Source: Temnopleurus reevesii
Lineage: Eukaryota; Echinodermata; Echinoidea; Temnopleuroida; Temnopleuridae
Length of the DNA stretch: 64,000 nucleotides
Assembly: GCA_036244855.1 (NCBI GenBank)
Contig: BQKZ01000013.1
Location: 265,072-329,071 of the forward strand
Direction of reading: 5' to 3'
Positions 27,401 through 38,031 of the stretch are shown here, piece by piece. Within the stretch, counting starts at the first letter, position 1. Each line of letters opens with the position of its first letter. The position numbers were made by a program, and so were the translations under genes. The notes beneath the pieces were generated by a model, which had not been told where the DNA came from, did not search any database, and was given only the letters and a program-made list of their open reading frames with translations.

Positions 27401-30400
27401 GTAAAGTGACAGTTATTAATTTGGTGTTATCTATGCATCCCAGATATGGTGTGTTGGAAACAAATACTAGTATTGAAAGTGGACTATATACTGCTAAACT
27501 TCTGCTAACTCACTGTGTTGTGATGAAGTACTTTTCAAGTATATGACTGCATCATAATTTAAAGTATATTTGAAATAAAAGCCTGCGAAGTATTGAATGA
27601 AGGGAATCTTTTTATTACCTACTACAATGCTTTTTTGTGCATTATTTTTAAGGTGTGTTCAAAGTATTGCTCATAGTCTATTCAAGTTTGAATGAACCTG
27701 TACATTTAATGGTACATTTTTGTATATTTCTAGTTTTTTTATATTTTCATGAATGTAGATTAGGAAATGTGACTGGTCTTGCATGAGCAGCATGTTTGGC
27801 CGCTCAATTCATACAATGGGAAAAAAATGTGAAATTTAAAATAAAATGCATGTTTTAGGATTTTGCATTTAGGAAAATGTTTGGTTCCTGATAGTATAAT
27901 TAAAATCCATTTCCTTAATTTTTCATTTTATAGGGCCCTGTTGTGGTTCAATAGGCTGCTTTACTAGTAGATTAAACTTTATGCAAATTTTATAGCCAAT
28001 GACCATTGTAACATGGTATTCTCTAAAGTGAGTAGTAATAATTAAACTACAATATTTGGAATCCAGTTTGCATGCATTACGTGTTGCTATGTCAGCAAGT
28101 GTATGGCAAGCTTTTGCTCATCAACAGCAACCATTGTGATGCAAATTCTATGCAGATCTGTACACAGAGGTTGTTATTTACAATCCAAAACCTTACTTGA
28201 TATAGCAAGAAATACATGCAAACTAGATTACAATTATTGCAGTTTAATCATTATTAAAATTTCTGTTAGCATAAAATGAGCATAAATTCTAAATAAACCG
28301 GCTTATTTACATAGATTATTTGGTTGTAACCAACATGTTAAAGGAAAGATATAGAAATAGTGGGTCAATGAAGATTTTGTTTGGACATAGATATAATCAG
28401 ATGTTTGAGGCATTATTTAATAACACAAAATCATTGCAAAATGGTTGTAAATATATAAGAACATTTTCATATCTGTGAAACTAAGAATGTCCTAAAGTAT
28501 GACAGAATAAGATAAACATTTACTATCTAAAAGGAATAAGATTAGATCAGCGCTCAAAAAGCATGTTGCTTTGGACCAGTGGAGCAGTCACGCCATAGTC
28601 GCTGCATCTCCCTGCAGACGTTTATCCGCGCATGGTGCGTTGGGGTAGATACAAGTGATTTAACACTATTTAATTGATCAGTGACTGGCTGGTCACTGAT
28701 GAATTATTAGTGTTCAATCACTTGTATCTTGAAATACTCTGAACCAATAAAGTTATTCGCGTCAGATGATTCCTGTTTTGGCCAAATGTTTATAATAATG
28801 AACATAATTTAACCTGCTGCATCAGTTAAATTCTATTTTGATTCTGGACTATGCTAGCCAATGCCTTTTATAAATGATTGGCAGGTTTACTGAGAAGTTC
28901 AATGATATCTCTGAGGCATCTTTGTAAACTTCATGCAAGTGATAGTTTTACATTTAATTCCTTGAAAAAAAGGATTACATTATATTTTATGAAATTACTT
29001 TACAAATTCATCTGATAGATTTCAACGCCACCCTGGATTTATATTGGAACATATTGTATGTCCTTTCACTGTAAATCTGTTTCATAATGATAATTCCAGT
29101 CCTTTGTTTTATTCCTACTCTACAGTGTTTCTCTACCCATGCTTTCTTTCTGGATGTTGTCTGTTAAATGCTGTCTATACATAATCAACTGCTTTGTTTT
29201 GATTCCTTGTAATCTGGGAACTTAATATTGCATGTTGGCGTACAAAGCAAGAAATTTGATTGTGCATTCTCTCAGTTAAAGGTTAATTCTTTTGTAATAA
29301 AAATATGAAATTACACTTTTTGTGCTCTGCCGAGTTGCATATAAAACAGTACATTTACCTACTAAAAATGGAAATCAACTTTAAGGTGAATTTTCGTAAA
29401 TAACCCAACTTTTATTACTCTCATTTTATATTTTAGCATGGATATGGTGCATTTTTACACTTTAATACAAATGCATGATTTAACACTCATTTATGAATAT
29501 CTATTTAGAAGAGGAAATTATGAATCAAATATTATAGATTACATATTTTCTTTTAATTCAAAACTTGTCAAATTTGCTGGTAACAGCTTGGTAATGATAC
29601 CTATACTGAATTTGTGATTCAATACTGATCCGAAAATCAGAAATACATCTTGATTTCACTGGAAAATAGTGTGAAATTGACTTTGGATATTTGGATCAGT
29701 TTGAAAATTCTTTCAATACTACTGCAGTGTTATGATATTGGTTTGTAATCATTTTGATGCATGATTGAATATACAGATATACAGTATTATATTTCTTCCT
29801 TTGTTATCTATTGTGGATTTATATATGTTGCAAAGATATGTACAATGCATATTGCAGAATGCCAAAAGGATACAGATAAATACCATTGGATTATCAACTG
29901 TAACCATAAAATTTAACGCAAAAGTATTTATTTTGTTGCATCTGGCTGAAATGTATGACTTGATTTCTAGTGCCTTATTGTGCTTCTCATGTTTGATATC
30001 ATTGTACAGGGTGGATAGCAGGTCCTCCTCCCGTAGACGATGAAGACTGGTTCTCATTAGAAGAGGGCTACGACTCAGACTACTCAATCACTGCTGATTT
30101 CCTCTTATCTCCCCACAATCCTCCAAACTGGCATCGCCGCCGGCAACGAAAACGTCTTCTCATCAAGGCAGGACATTTCAACTTCTCTTCTGATGAAGAG
30201 GAAGGTAGGAAGGCAGGAGATGCAGACGGGAGGCGACATCGCCGTAGAAACCAACGTCAGCAGCATCAAGAGGAGCCGCAGCCTTGTCTGTCATCACATC
30301 ATGAGGAGGAGAAGTCTGTGAGCACACCGGGAAGCATTGGCATCAACCTTGGACCAGCTGTCAGTCCTCAGGACTACCTCACTGAGTGGTACTTCAAGCG

Positions 30401-30617
30401 GAGGAGCCAATCATGCAGAGGGTATATTGAAGATGATACCTTCTCATACAACCACATCATAGCAACGCCCGAAGTAGAGAGACGTACATGGAAGGATGTA
30501 TTTGGTGATGAGCTGGATCATGGTGATTATGATGGGGAGGATGAGGAAGATGATGGGGATTGTTGTGATGGTAACTCAGCTACTGAGAGCCATGGTCAAT
30601 TGGAACTTAGCTCTTGA
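464..30617 (+). CDS. PRUNE2: PRUNE2/BMCC1-like giant BCH-domain protein (14 exons inferred)
   Basis: Inferred exons: 464-497, 5311-5405, 6347-16960 (minus artefact 12279-13448), 18362-18511, 18908-19114, 19525-19759, 20316-20477, 21122-21280, 21855-22089, 22444-22530, 23121-23219, 24785-24806, 25657-25675, 30010-30617. All junctions are GT-AG with matching phase, and the sum is 11,556 nt, or 3851 residues. Order: C-terminal prune DHHA2 segment (about residues 12-125), a very long acidic Ser/Asp/Glu-rich region, BCH (CRAL-TRIO-like) domain at about 3443-3636, then a charged tail. The order DHHA2, giant acidic exon, BCH is the PRUNE2 architecture; human PRUNE2 is about 3090 residues. BCH proteins bind small GTPases, lipids and kinesin light chain. 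The catalytic DHH part of prune is not visible here: either upstream of the window, in the N gap, or absent from this isoform. Family assignment is firm; the first exon and the last two junctions are less certain. Confidence 0.85.
498..5310 (+). other. First intron of the PRUNE2-like gene
   Basis: About 4.8 kb of AT-rich sequence with no convincing coding exon. It holds a poly-C run (1365-1377), an 18-bp direct duplication around 2133-2169, a short duplicated block at about 4814-4846 and a 257-bp N gap (3939-4195) next to a G-run. An exon of the prune DHHA2 domain could be hidden in the gap. Confidence 0.5.
3939..4195. other. Assembly gap of 257 N
   Basis: A run of N immediately followed by 13 G (4196-4208). 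The homopolymer probably caused the gap. Confidence 0.98.
5311..5405 (+). CDS. PRUNE2: Exon 2, DHHA2 segment of prune family
   Basis: The acceptor ccatag precedes 95 nt that complete one codon and encode 31 residues beginning [12 protein letters not shown], ending at donor GTGAGT in phase 0. The motif LTTxQxLRKDxK is the signature opening of the DHHA2 domain in PRUNE1 and PRUNE2, which follows the catalytic DHH half in full-length prune phosphoesterases. The segment continues directly in the next exon. Confidence 0.8.
5753..5773. repeat. 21-base G homopolymer
   Basis: One of several long G or C runs (others at 1365, 4196, 26664, 44204 and 47898). Confidence 0.9.
6347..16960 (+). CDS. PRUNE2: Giant central exon of the PRUNE2-like gene
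   Basis: It starts after tttcag in phase 0 with [19 protein letters not shown], the rest of the DHHA2 domain (to about 6650), and ends at a GTAACT donor after SLSDQE, also phase 0. Without the artefact 12279-13448 it is 9444 nt, 3148 codons, divisible by three. The bulk is low-order, very acidic and Ser-rich, as in the giant exon of vertebrate PRUNE2. Visible elements are: four NPF, eight DPF and one LLDLD motif (6.9-8.4 kb); repeats of N-x-[IV]-A-[DE]-[MV]-L (9.05-10.55 kb); two copies of a PNPDPxVYxQAKE block (about 9.22 and 9.72 kb); two copies of FSYPxxWADEDHE (12.23/13.40 and 13.66 kb); and four degenerate xSAFVMES-like units (15.5-16.25 kb). An in-frame TAG lies at 14489. Antisense open frames here are shadows of biased codon use. 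Confidence 0.88.
12156..12278 (+). repeat. Left copy of a 123-bp exon segment flanking a false insert
   Basis: These 123 bases recur exactly at 13326-13448 (offset 1170, a multiple of three). The left copy ends at a single N (12279) and the right copy begins just after a single N (13325). This is the overlap expected when one contig is wrongly wedged between the overlapping ends of two others. Confidence 0.9.
12280..13324 (+). repeat. Misplaced copy of the intron sequence at 27901-28945
   Basis: 1045 bp bounded by single N characters, matching 27901-28945 along its whole length at offset 15621; I saw one mismatch (12296 c versus 27917 a). It breaks the giant exon, carries no splice logic of its own, and sits between duplicated exon ends. 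Best explained as an assembly error; the copy at 27.9 kb is the natural intron location. Confidence 0.9.
13326..13448 (+). repeat. Right copy of the 123-bp exon segment
   Basis: Identical to 12156-12278 and in the same reading frame. The correct exon runs 12278 directly into 13449. Confidence 0.9.
14489..14491 (+). other. In-frame TAG within the giant exon
   Basis: The frame reads ...GTQDQ, TAG, then ITDASVTD and continues open for 824 further codons to the splice donor with the same acidic composition. It falls at codon 2368 of the inferred protein. A single-base change from CAG, AAG or TCG would restore the frame. It could be a sequencing or assembly error, a null allele, or a real stop with readthrough. 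Confidence 0.9.
17394..17440 (+). terminator. Candidate intronic poly(A) site after the giant exon
   Basis: AATAAA at 17394-17399 with ATTAAA just after (17401-17406), followed by a GT-rich stretch (about 17417-17436). Reading through the donor at 16961 gives 35 extra codons and a stop at 17066. Use of this site would give an isoform without the BCH domain. Confidence 0.45.
18362..20477 (+). CDS. PRUNE2: Linker exons with W-acidic motifs (four exons)
   Basis: Exons 18362-18511, 18908-19114, 19525-19759 and 20316-20477, joined in phases 0, 0, 1 and 1. They encode a hydrophilic linker before the BCH domain. Tryptophans sit in acidic contexts: EEEWDDKE (about 18455-18480), DDEWQDDE (about 19006-19030) and MSWEDD across the junction 20477/21122. 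The last lies where BNIP2 and caytaxin carry their ELEWEDD-type kinesin-light-chain motif. LNLDDTITS and its neighbourhood resemble the segment before BCH in vertebrate PRUNE2. The introns between these exons hold nothing I can identify. Confidence 0.82.
21122..23219 (+). CDS. PRUNE2: BCH (BNIP2/Cdc42GAP homology) domain, four exons
   Basis: Exons 21122-21280, 21855-22089, 22444-22530 and 23121-23219 with phases 1, 2, 2 and 2. The encoded domain contains [89 protein letters not shown] and [12 protein letters not shown]. These are the canonical BNIP2/caytaxin/PRUNE2 blocks in the canonical order. BCH is a CRAL-TRIO relative that binds Rho-family regulators and membranes. This is the strongest homology in the gene and fixes strand and frame for the rest. 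Confidence 0.95.
23220..24784 (+). other. Intron with a MITE
   Basis: AT-rich intron between the last BCH exon and the 22-nt exon. It contains short TGATG-rich stretches near 23.45-23.52 kb, a G-run near 24.26 kb and the MITE at 24462-24640. No coding exon seen. Confidence 0.6.
24462..24640 (+). mobile_element. TA-flanked MITE, copy 1
   Basis: A 179-bp element starting CAGTGGAAACTCAGTATAAC and ending with the inverse TTTCTACTG, flanked by TA on both sides. Internal blocks (GGGACCATCAAAA, AGAGCTGGGACCAGATTT, TATATCAGATCTCTTT) recur in 39476-39652. TA duplication and CAGTGGAA ends fit non-autonomous Tc1/mariner/pogo-type elements. Confidence 0.75.
24785..24806 (+). CDS. PRUNE2: 22-nt exon after the BCH domain
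   Basis: Acceptor ccag and donor GTAATA frame 22 nt that complete the split AGA codon and add FDQNKNK, ending in phase 0. BNIP2-family proteins have a short polar segment after their PEC/EVK motif, so position and phase fit. Small size limits certainty. Confidence 0.6.
25657..25675 (+). CDS. PRUNE2: 19-nt candidate microexon controlling the C-terminal tail
   Basis: The sequence ctag then GGTGGCGGTACAATATGGG then GTCAGT gives 19 nt read GGGTIW plus one base. It changes phase from 0 to 1, which is exactly what the 30010 exon needs for its 201-codon frame. An alternative acceptor eight bases upstream (25649) gives a 27-nt exon in phase 0 instead, which leads to a stop. Support is phase and splice signals only. 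Confidence 0.4.
28648..28728. repeat. Inverted repeat (hairpin), about 38-bp arms
   Basis: GATACAAGTGATT...GATCAGTGAC and its imperfect inverse GTCACTGAT...AATCACTTGTATC surround a loop of about 5 bases. The same structure is in the misplaced copy at 13027-13107. The flanks are locally GC-richer (28.57-28.65 kb), suggesting a small foldback or MITE-type element. Confidence 0.7.
30010..30617 (+). CDS. PRUNE2: Last coding exon with a 201-residue charged tail
   Basis: After acceptor tgtacag the frame entered in phase 1 is open for 201 residues and ends in TGA at 30615. It begins [20 protein letters not shown], then has a basic patch [18 protein letters not shown], a His/Arg/Gln-rich segment, a Tyr/Trp-containing block ([18 protein letters not shown]) and an acidic end. 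Base composition is clearly richer in GC than the flanks, which supports coding. Entered in phase 0 the exon stops after GG (TAG at 30016). I do not recognise the tail in vertebrate PRUNE2. Confidence 0.75.
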
Positions 30618-33600
30618 AATACAGAAAACTCTTTGTCTCATTGAACATACTGATATGTTTGACTGAAAAAAATTACACATACCAGCAAGTAAGACAGCAC
30701 TTATTTGATTTAAAAATTACATTGACTTGGATGATCACAGAGCTGACTTATTTTATATTAATTTGAATATTTGAAATAATATTCTTCCATTATATACTTG
30801 GATTATTTCTTTGAGATATGGCGTGTATGTTGTTGATGGCTGTCAGATACATCTGATATTATATGATGATATCCAGTCACTTATCCAGTCACTTTTACTT
30901 TATCAATATATTACGATTTTATACTGTATGGATATTTTACAATTTTAACTGTATGGATATTTTACAATTTTAACTGCCAATTGTTCTTCTGCATGAATAG
31001 TTACATTAAATTGCTTTATTTTGATATACTTTTTGTCAGTTTATAGAATCAATAAGGGATCATTATAACTTAGAATCAGTTGAATACACATTCTGAGGTG
31101 AATAGTGCAATAATCAGGTGTTGCATCTGAGTTTTCAGATGTAATATTATCAGAGTATTAACAGTAAACTTGATCTAAATGTATATTTGTTTGAAGCCAA
31201 CTTACATGTATCTGTGAGAACAAAGAAAGGGAAGAAATATATTATTATGTATATAATGAGAGAAATATATAGAGTTGTGTTTATACTTTGGGGTTGCCTT
31301 GTATAAAGTAGTATATAACAGACAGTCTATACAATTCTGTTACTTGATGCCTCAAACCTCCTAGAGAGGGTTCTTCGGATTTTTTATGTGCATTAAAATG
31401 TATTATGTAATCATTATAATTACCATTACTTCAAAATGGAATGGAGGAGACGAAATAGTGAAGGAAATACTTCAAGAATACCCACATGTCATTTATTTCA
31501 TTTATTTACATATACATATATTTGGTATCTGGGAATAATTATGTTGTGCATACAGTACAATATTACTAAAAATGAATAGCAAATTTACATGTATGGTAGG
31601 TATGAGACATCTAGCCATGTATATTTGCGAATTATGTTTTCCTATTTAATTTCAGTTTTAGACCATCTTGGTCTCTTAAATTTGATTTTTTTTTAATTGA
31701 ACCCTATTCATCAATAACTTGATGATCTGACAAGTACAGTTTTTGTCTGGAAGTTTCTTTTTCTAAAGCTTGTTGAATAAAGATAGTTTTCATTTTTTAA
31801 AGCTAAATTACAAATGATTTTACACTATGAAATACATGTTAATACATGTAAACATGTACACTTTTAATACACCCAAGATACAGTGTTTCATGATGTATTT
31901 TATTGTTCCTGTATGTCCTTAAGGACTAAATGTTTACTATGAATACCTATTGTGGTAAAGAGTAGCCTTATGTCTCTTATTGGATCCTGTCCGATGCATA
32001 TTGTGCATTTCTTTCAACTATCAAGATATTTGAAACTATTTATTTGTGAAGTAATTATGTCATTGCCATTTCCATACTTGTTATAGATTCCATCCTTTAT
32101 GAAGTTATACTGGTACAATTTTGTTAGTGCCTGAAGTTAGATTTGTCCCCTGAATATATCAGGCCTTTTGACGTCATTTCTATTCTGCCTTTCTTGAAGC
32201 CTGTTTTGTATTTTAATTGTGATAAACAATTCTGTATGCATTAATATGTGACCTAAATCCAGTCACCAGAGAAATGTGCTTTAAAAGATCATCTGAATAT
32301 CTATAATAAGGAATATTTATACACCCTGTACATAATATATGATGAGGTAATCTTTAACAATGTACTTTGTGTAATGACACTAAGTGCAGAATGATTCTGC
32401 ACTTATGCGTTAACCTTTTTCATTATTATTTGTTTTATTTGAGCTCTACTTATGTGCCTATATTTCTTCATTATGTAGCAAAGCAACAAATAAAAACAAA
32501 CAGAAACTGATGAACATGAAATTGATACTTAGCTATAGGAAATTAGCGAAAGTATGTAATTATACATAATGAACTTGTAATTTCATGATGTCATTCACTT
32601 GATTTTATTTTTTTTATGGAATTTCTGAATGGAGTGTTCAACCATTTGCTATTTTGGTTTAGGTGTAATCAGCATACAATATATGTCTTGAGTTATAAAC
32701 ATGATTTCTTGCAATGATCAAAAGTGACTGTTTGGAGGGAGGGGGAAACAATAAGAAAACTCATAATTTCATCCTCTCTAGAATTGAAGCTTGTTGCCAC
32801 TTAATATTTTGTAACTGCAGTTATTATAGAATTTCTATGAAATCCAATTATAAGTGAATTATAACATTGATTGATCATATATATTGCAATATTCCTACAA
32901 ATAATCACTCGATGTAATCAGAGTTGGACCTTAGTAAGATACATTCTATTCCATGATGATTGCTTCAATATATTTGCTTGATGCTCCCCAAATTAAACCA
33001 GAATTCTTTATCTTCTCACTTTTATTAGCCGGGAATGTTAATACATGATCAAGACTATTTCTGGATCTGGGAGGTAACATCATGGATTCAAAGACATTAC
33101 TAAATTAAGAATGTCTAAAGAATTTATAACTGTCCTAGTCACATAATTATGTTCCTTGCATAACCTTCTACAGTCTTCCATTTAACCTCTTCTTTCAAAT
33201 GATTTCCAGTAGAATATTTGACACTGGAAATATATGTTCAAGCTGATGATTATTTTTTTTTCATGGAGATGTGATATCAAATATTTTACATTATGTTGGT
33301 ATATCAATTTTTTAAAGATTATAGTTACCTAAATTGTACAGAAATAAATTATTTAGATTTCTAAAAAGAATGTATTTATATTTGCTTGTATTTGGATTTT
33401 CAAATTTTAATCTTATAATAAGGAGCTTGTAGAATTACCAATAGCGGAATGAAAGAGGATAGTCTAGAACAGGAGGCCAGTACTTAATATGCATTACTTT
33501 TGGTGTGCTGCTTATAAATTTTCCCTTTGTTTTGGCTTATAATATTTTTAAAGATAGTCAGTACTTACTCCAACTCTAGACGTAACAAAATTTGAGATTT

Positions 33601-33680
33601 CTGCAAAAGACATATCATTCGCAAGTGCATAGAATTATACCAATAAATAAAAGATATTGAATACTTTATTACTTGTGTCT
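30618..33680 (+). other. Long 3' UTR with several poly(A) signals
   Basis: About 3 kb of AT-rich sequence with AATAAA at 31776, 32489, 33642 and 33646. The last pair is followed by a TG-rich stretch (about 33672-33700) and is the best distal end. A 24-bp unit is tandemly repeated near 30914-30975. No coding frame seen. Confidence 0.6.
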
Positions 33681-36600
33681 GAATTGTATTCATTAGTGTG
33701 ATTTCAAAAAAAGAAATAATACTTGTAAGTTTGTACAAGTCAAATATTGTGGCCCCCTCAAAATGAAAGAGACTTGAAGGAAATCAAACTTTCAAGTAAC
33801 CTAGTTTACATGATATTTTCATTTGGGCCTTTCATTCAACTTAGTGACTGTAGTGACCAATTGCATCAAAACCTACCAGTAATCTCAGAATTGAAAAAAA
33901 AATGTATTATCTCTGGCATTAATTTTTATTTGCTTTTTTATTAATCAAATCAAAACTATGAAAACATTTTGAAAATAAACATGACAATAATGGAACAGTC
34001 AATAACGGCATTAATTTTCTGATTCTCCCACTTGATTTTGATTCTTCCACTTGTTGGAAGGTTTTGAGATGGTCGGTTAAGGTTACACATACTTTTCATA
34101 TCCTTTTCCTCAAAATATGGTTTACTAGAGCATGGGCCTGTAACATGAAACAGATACAATTAATTTCCAATTACTCATATCTCTATGGCTCATTGTTTGC
34201 CATATATGTGCGATTAATATTCATCATTTAATTGCAGCTGCTATGTTAGAGGGCACATATGTGATTTAATATTCCAAGATGAACTACAAAACAGAAGGTA
34301 GAGAATCACATACTATGATTTGAGAAACGTTTTCATTTAATTATGTTATTACATATGATTACCTGCATCTAGCAACTATACTATCGGGAACATTTTATTA
34401 GCCACTGGCCATCATATGAGAACAAAATGTGTTCTAGAAATGAAAACTTCATTTTCGTTGAATTTAGAAACGGGGGAGTAATTGGCAATTTGGAAGAAAC
34501 GAGTGTCGTTCATCATGGTATTGTTGTCCTCATAATTAGTATCCAATATCTTCATTTTGGTTTCTCCATTAACAAGTGAAAGGAACAGATATGTAGGATT
34601 GCATGTATGAATTACCCAAACAGAAATGTCTGCAAAATAGGTGTAAATTTTGGCATCTAAAAGCAGCTTGTGTGATTTTATATTTTTATGAAGAACATCC
34701 ATTGGAGATTGAGTCTTCTTTGAATTGCAATTAAATAACAGGAATGTTTCATTTTTAAAGTGAAAAGAGAAAACAGTGCTATAATCTTTATACATGTATT
34801 AACTCATCAGAATATGTTGGTGTGTATACTCCCATACATGTGTGTGTGTGTGTGTTTTTCCGTGTGTACATGTGCATGTGATGTTTCATGTGCTACAACA
34901 AACACCTAGTATGTCGAACATGAACATGCAAGTATATCAGGAAGGTGTTTCATGAAGCTTGTAGCCCAAATCGGACAGTTACCATAGCAACTGTTGTAAA
35001 TAGTGCTCTTTATCAAATCAAAATTCAGGATTGCATTGGATTAGATGGCTCCAACTATTGCTGCGTTGAGCTCTCTCTCAAACAGTTACTACACCAACAC
35101 TGAACAGACCATGACAGTGCTTTTAAAAATAATAATAATAATAGATGCAATTTATCATTGAATAAGAGTCATCAGCTCTGACAAGCCTCCTGAAACACCC
35201 TCCTGGTCATCATTCAAAACGGATTAAGCAACAAAAAGATGAATTAAATACCAATATGCTACATTTGGAATACTTATGGTGAAAAATATGACAGGAAAAA
35301 AAGAAAATACAAATAAATGAATAAAAATATCCTATTTCTTTGTACGGAAAATTCCAGATTTCTCTCTTTGTATCTATTGTTATTGCTGAGCCTACTCTTC
35401 ATAGTTTTTCTATCTTACTTGAATATTTGAGGAAAAATAAAAATTTTGTAGAGGGTAAACAAAATTTGTGTACTCTCATTCACATAGTTTATCTCTGCAA
35501 TCACATGAAAATCTAGTATTTTGAGTAGAATTTACATGGAATTAAAGCTCAAACATATAACAATGGAGAGGAATGATTGAAATATTGGTAACACAGCATG
35601 GCTTGGTCAAAGCATTCCAAGATTGGACATGGTTTATAACCCTTCTTTCACTGACATGATTTTACTTCGCCCTCCTCGAAAAATGGACAGTAATGCACTG
35701 GATAAGAAAGCTTTAAAGTTGTGCACCATGAAGGTTACCAATTCTCAAAGGCTCCTTGTGAATGTGGATTGACAAGTTTAAATAGGTGAAGTTCTCCTCT
35801 CTCCTTTTCATCTTTAACAAGTTGATAACCCTTCTCGATGCACTTTCAAGCATTTATATCCCATGCATTACTACCCAGATCTCAAAGTATTCCAAAACTT
35901 GAATTGTGACATCTTGCGTTGTCGAGATATGTCATTAAATCACTGGTTTCATTGTCTTATAAATGAGATTTATAACAAGACTACATGTATTTGAAATTAA
36001 TTAATTTATCATCAATGTTGTTTGAAAGTTACATCTCTTTATTCATCCTCGCCAAGACAACATACATAAGGTCTTTGAAAGATACTTTGTCATATACAAA
36101 ACAATATACAATATTATAATCAGTAGAAACTATTCATAATTGGATTACTATGTCAGGAATCATGCTATGCAGCGACCATGAAACTAGCAAAATAGCAACA
36201 CTGTATTAGGAATTTCTAAACTTCTTTATAATTCATAAGCACAATATATGTCCTGAGAAAACCATACACTTTTATACAGGAATGATATAAAATCTAATTC
36301 TCATTCTTAAACACTAAATATTGGTTGAATCATAAATGTATGAAAGACAAATATTATTATTTTATGAATCACATGATTTTTGTTTTAATAAACACTCAAC
36401 TTCAATTTAAGACACCAGAGGAAGGAGTATTCAAGTGTAAGAATCTGTTGACCATATGAATATGATCTGATGGGGTGTGACGCAAGGTGTATATGATGGC
36501 TGATACACAATGAGTTTGGTGTACTTTGCTTTCTCTTCCACTGAGGTCCTCAACTCTCCTCTTAACTGAATCTGAAACTAACACATTTTGAAATGTATCA

Positions 36601-38031
36601 TACCCTTGAATTTGGTGCTAATATCCAGTAGAACAAAACAAAAGGCATTACTAAGACTATAATGAAGCACTCAACTACTAGGACGATAATCTTGAGTTGG
36701 CTTCCTATAAAATTCTACAAAAATATAACAATATCTGCATAGAGAAATGTCCACACTATTCACAACATATAAACATCATCACTATCTGACAACACAGTCC
36801 CTACATAAACATACACTTTTCGTCACTACTAATCGCTTCCCTGCTAAAGTTGAAACCGAATGTTGCATAAAAATAAGCATATTCATTCCATGATAAAGTA
36901 TCTATACAGTCCATTAATAAGAGTGTGTTTCATATTACTGCAAATAAATTGACATGTTGCTGAAGTGGCCTCATCAAAAGTTTGGTTGGTTATACAGAGA
37001 AATCTTGCTACATTGAGGTCCTCAGGACCAGAGAAATTACGTATTAATATTGAAACCTTGTTATATCAGGGCCTAAATATGAAATATATAGCAGTGCAAC
37101 CAGGTAAATTGACCCTTTTGGTGACAGCTTGTTATATCAGTGATCTGATGAGGTGTGAGGTTTGGCTATATTTTGCATATCTCCACATACATTTCAAGGC
37201 ACATATCCCCATACATACATTCTCTGTATTTGTTCACAGTTTATTTGTCTACAGAATATCTGTACAAAGCAAAAATGAATCTTCAATGCTCGAACATTAA
37301 TACTAAATCATCAAAAAAAAAAAAAAAAAAAAAAAATAAAAAAAAATAGTACAAAATCTGTGAATCGGATATATAAAATATAATTCATTAAAAACATAAA
37401 AAATAATCAACAACACAGAAAATATTCAAACAATTTGCAAGCTACAACCTAAATGACAGAAATACACAGTTAACTCCTGACACTGGGTGAACAAGCCACA
37501 AAAATGTTGACTCACAAATCATCCATCAATTTAACTTTGTTAATATCCAATCACAATAAATCAAAATCTAAGGTCGATAAATATATGGACAACAGTTTTA
37601 CAAAAATGGCATTAGAATATTGCTCAAAGAGAGTGGAATACACCTTGCATGATGAGAATCATCAATCAACATGACATGAGAAAAATATTGCTGATCATCA
37701 ACACTAAACTATTCATAAACAAAGTTATAATGTGTTCAAGTCTTTGGTAAACAAAACTTGGCAAACAAACCTGTAATTTCCCTTCAAAATCCATACATTC
37801 AACATTAGGAAAATGAAATTTCTGATTTACATATACTAGTAGTTAACAACGGGTATGTATTTCACTTCCATGACTAAAGTGTGAGGTATTGTGCTCAATG
37901 TACTACCCCCTTACAAGCATTTCATTTCAGACTTAATCCCACTATTATTCAATTATCCTACTTAAAAATTACAAAAGATATAAAATATGATACAGAATAA
38001 TTGCACATCTGGAGAATAATATAGTTTGTTA
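33681..38031. other. Convergent intergenic region and 3' UTR of the PCTP-like gene
   Basis: AT-rich sequence between two genes that point toward each other. It contains the MITE at 34938-35205, a short TG run (34843-34856), and an A-tract of about 33 bases (37313-37345). The minus-strand 3' UTR extends from 38031 an unknown distance; several TTTATT (AATAAA on minus) occur, for example near 36034. A 127-codon minus-strand open frame at 34412-34795 has no recognisable motif. Confidence 0.5.
34938..35205. mobile_element. MITE with 25-bp terminal inverted repeats
   Basis: The left end CAGGAAGGTGTTTCATGAAG and the inverse of the right end CAGGAGGGTGTTTCAGGAGG are related; 22 of 25 terminal bases match. 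Length 268 bp, no coding capacity, AAT-rich interior. No clear target duplication was seen, so the superfamily is unassigned. Confidence 0.7.

Larger units (their letters stand above)
24807..30009 (+). other. Last intron(s) of the PRUNE2-like gene
   Basis: About 5.2 kb of AT-rich sequence apart from the candidate microexon. It includes a C-run (26664-26679), the source copy of the misplaced segment (27901-28945) and a hairpin inside it (28648-28728). A C-rich stretch at 25.68-25.81 kb follows the microexon. Confidence 0.6.

Noticed and set aside
34412..34795. 127-codon minus-strand open frame in the convergent intergenic region
   Set aside because: No known motif, no higher GC and no splice or promoter support. 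A chance frame of this length is possible in 64 kb; kept only as a note.
36965..37300. 111-codon plus-strand frame
   Set aside because: Likely lies in the PCTP-like 3' UTR or intergenic sequence, with no motif. Words such as TTGTTATATCAG hint at a decayed MITE relative but too weakly to call.
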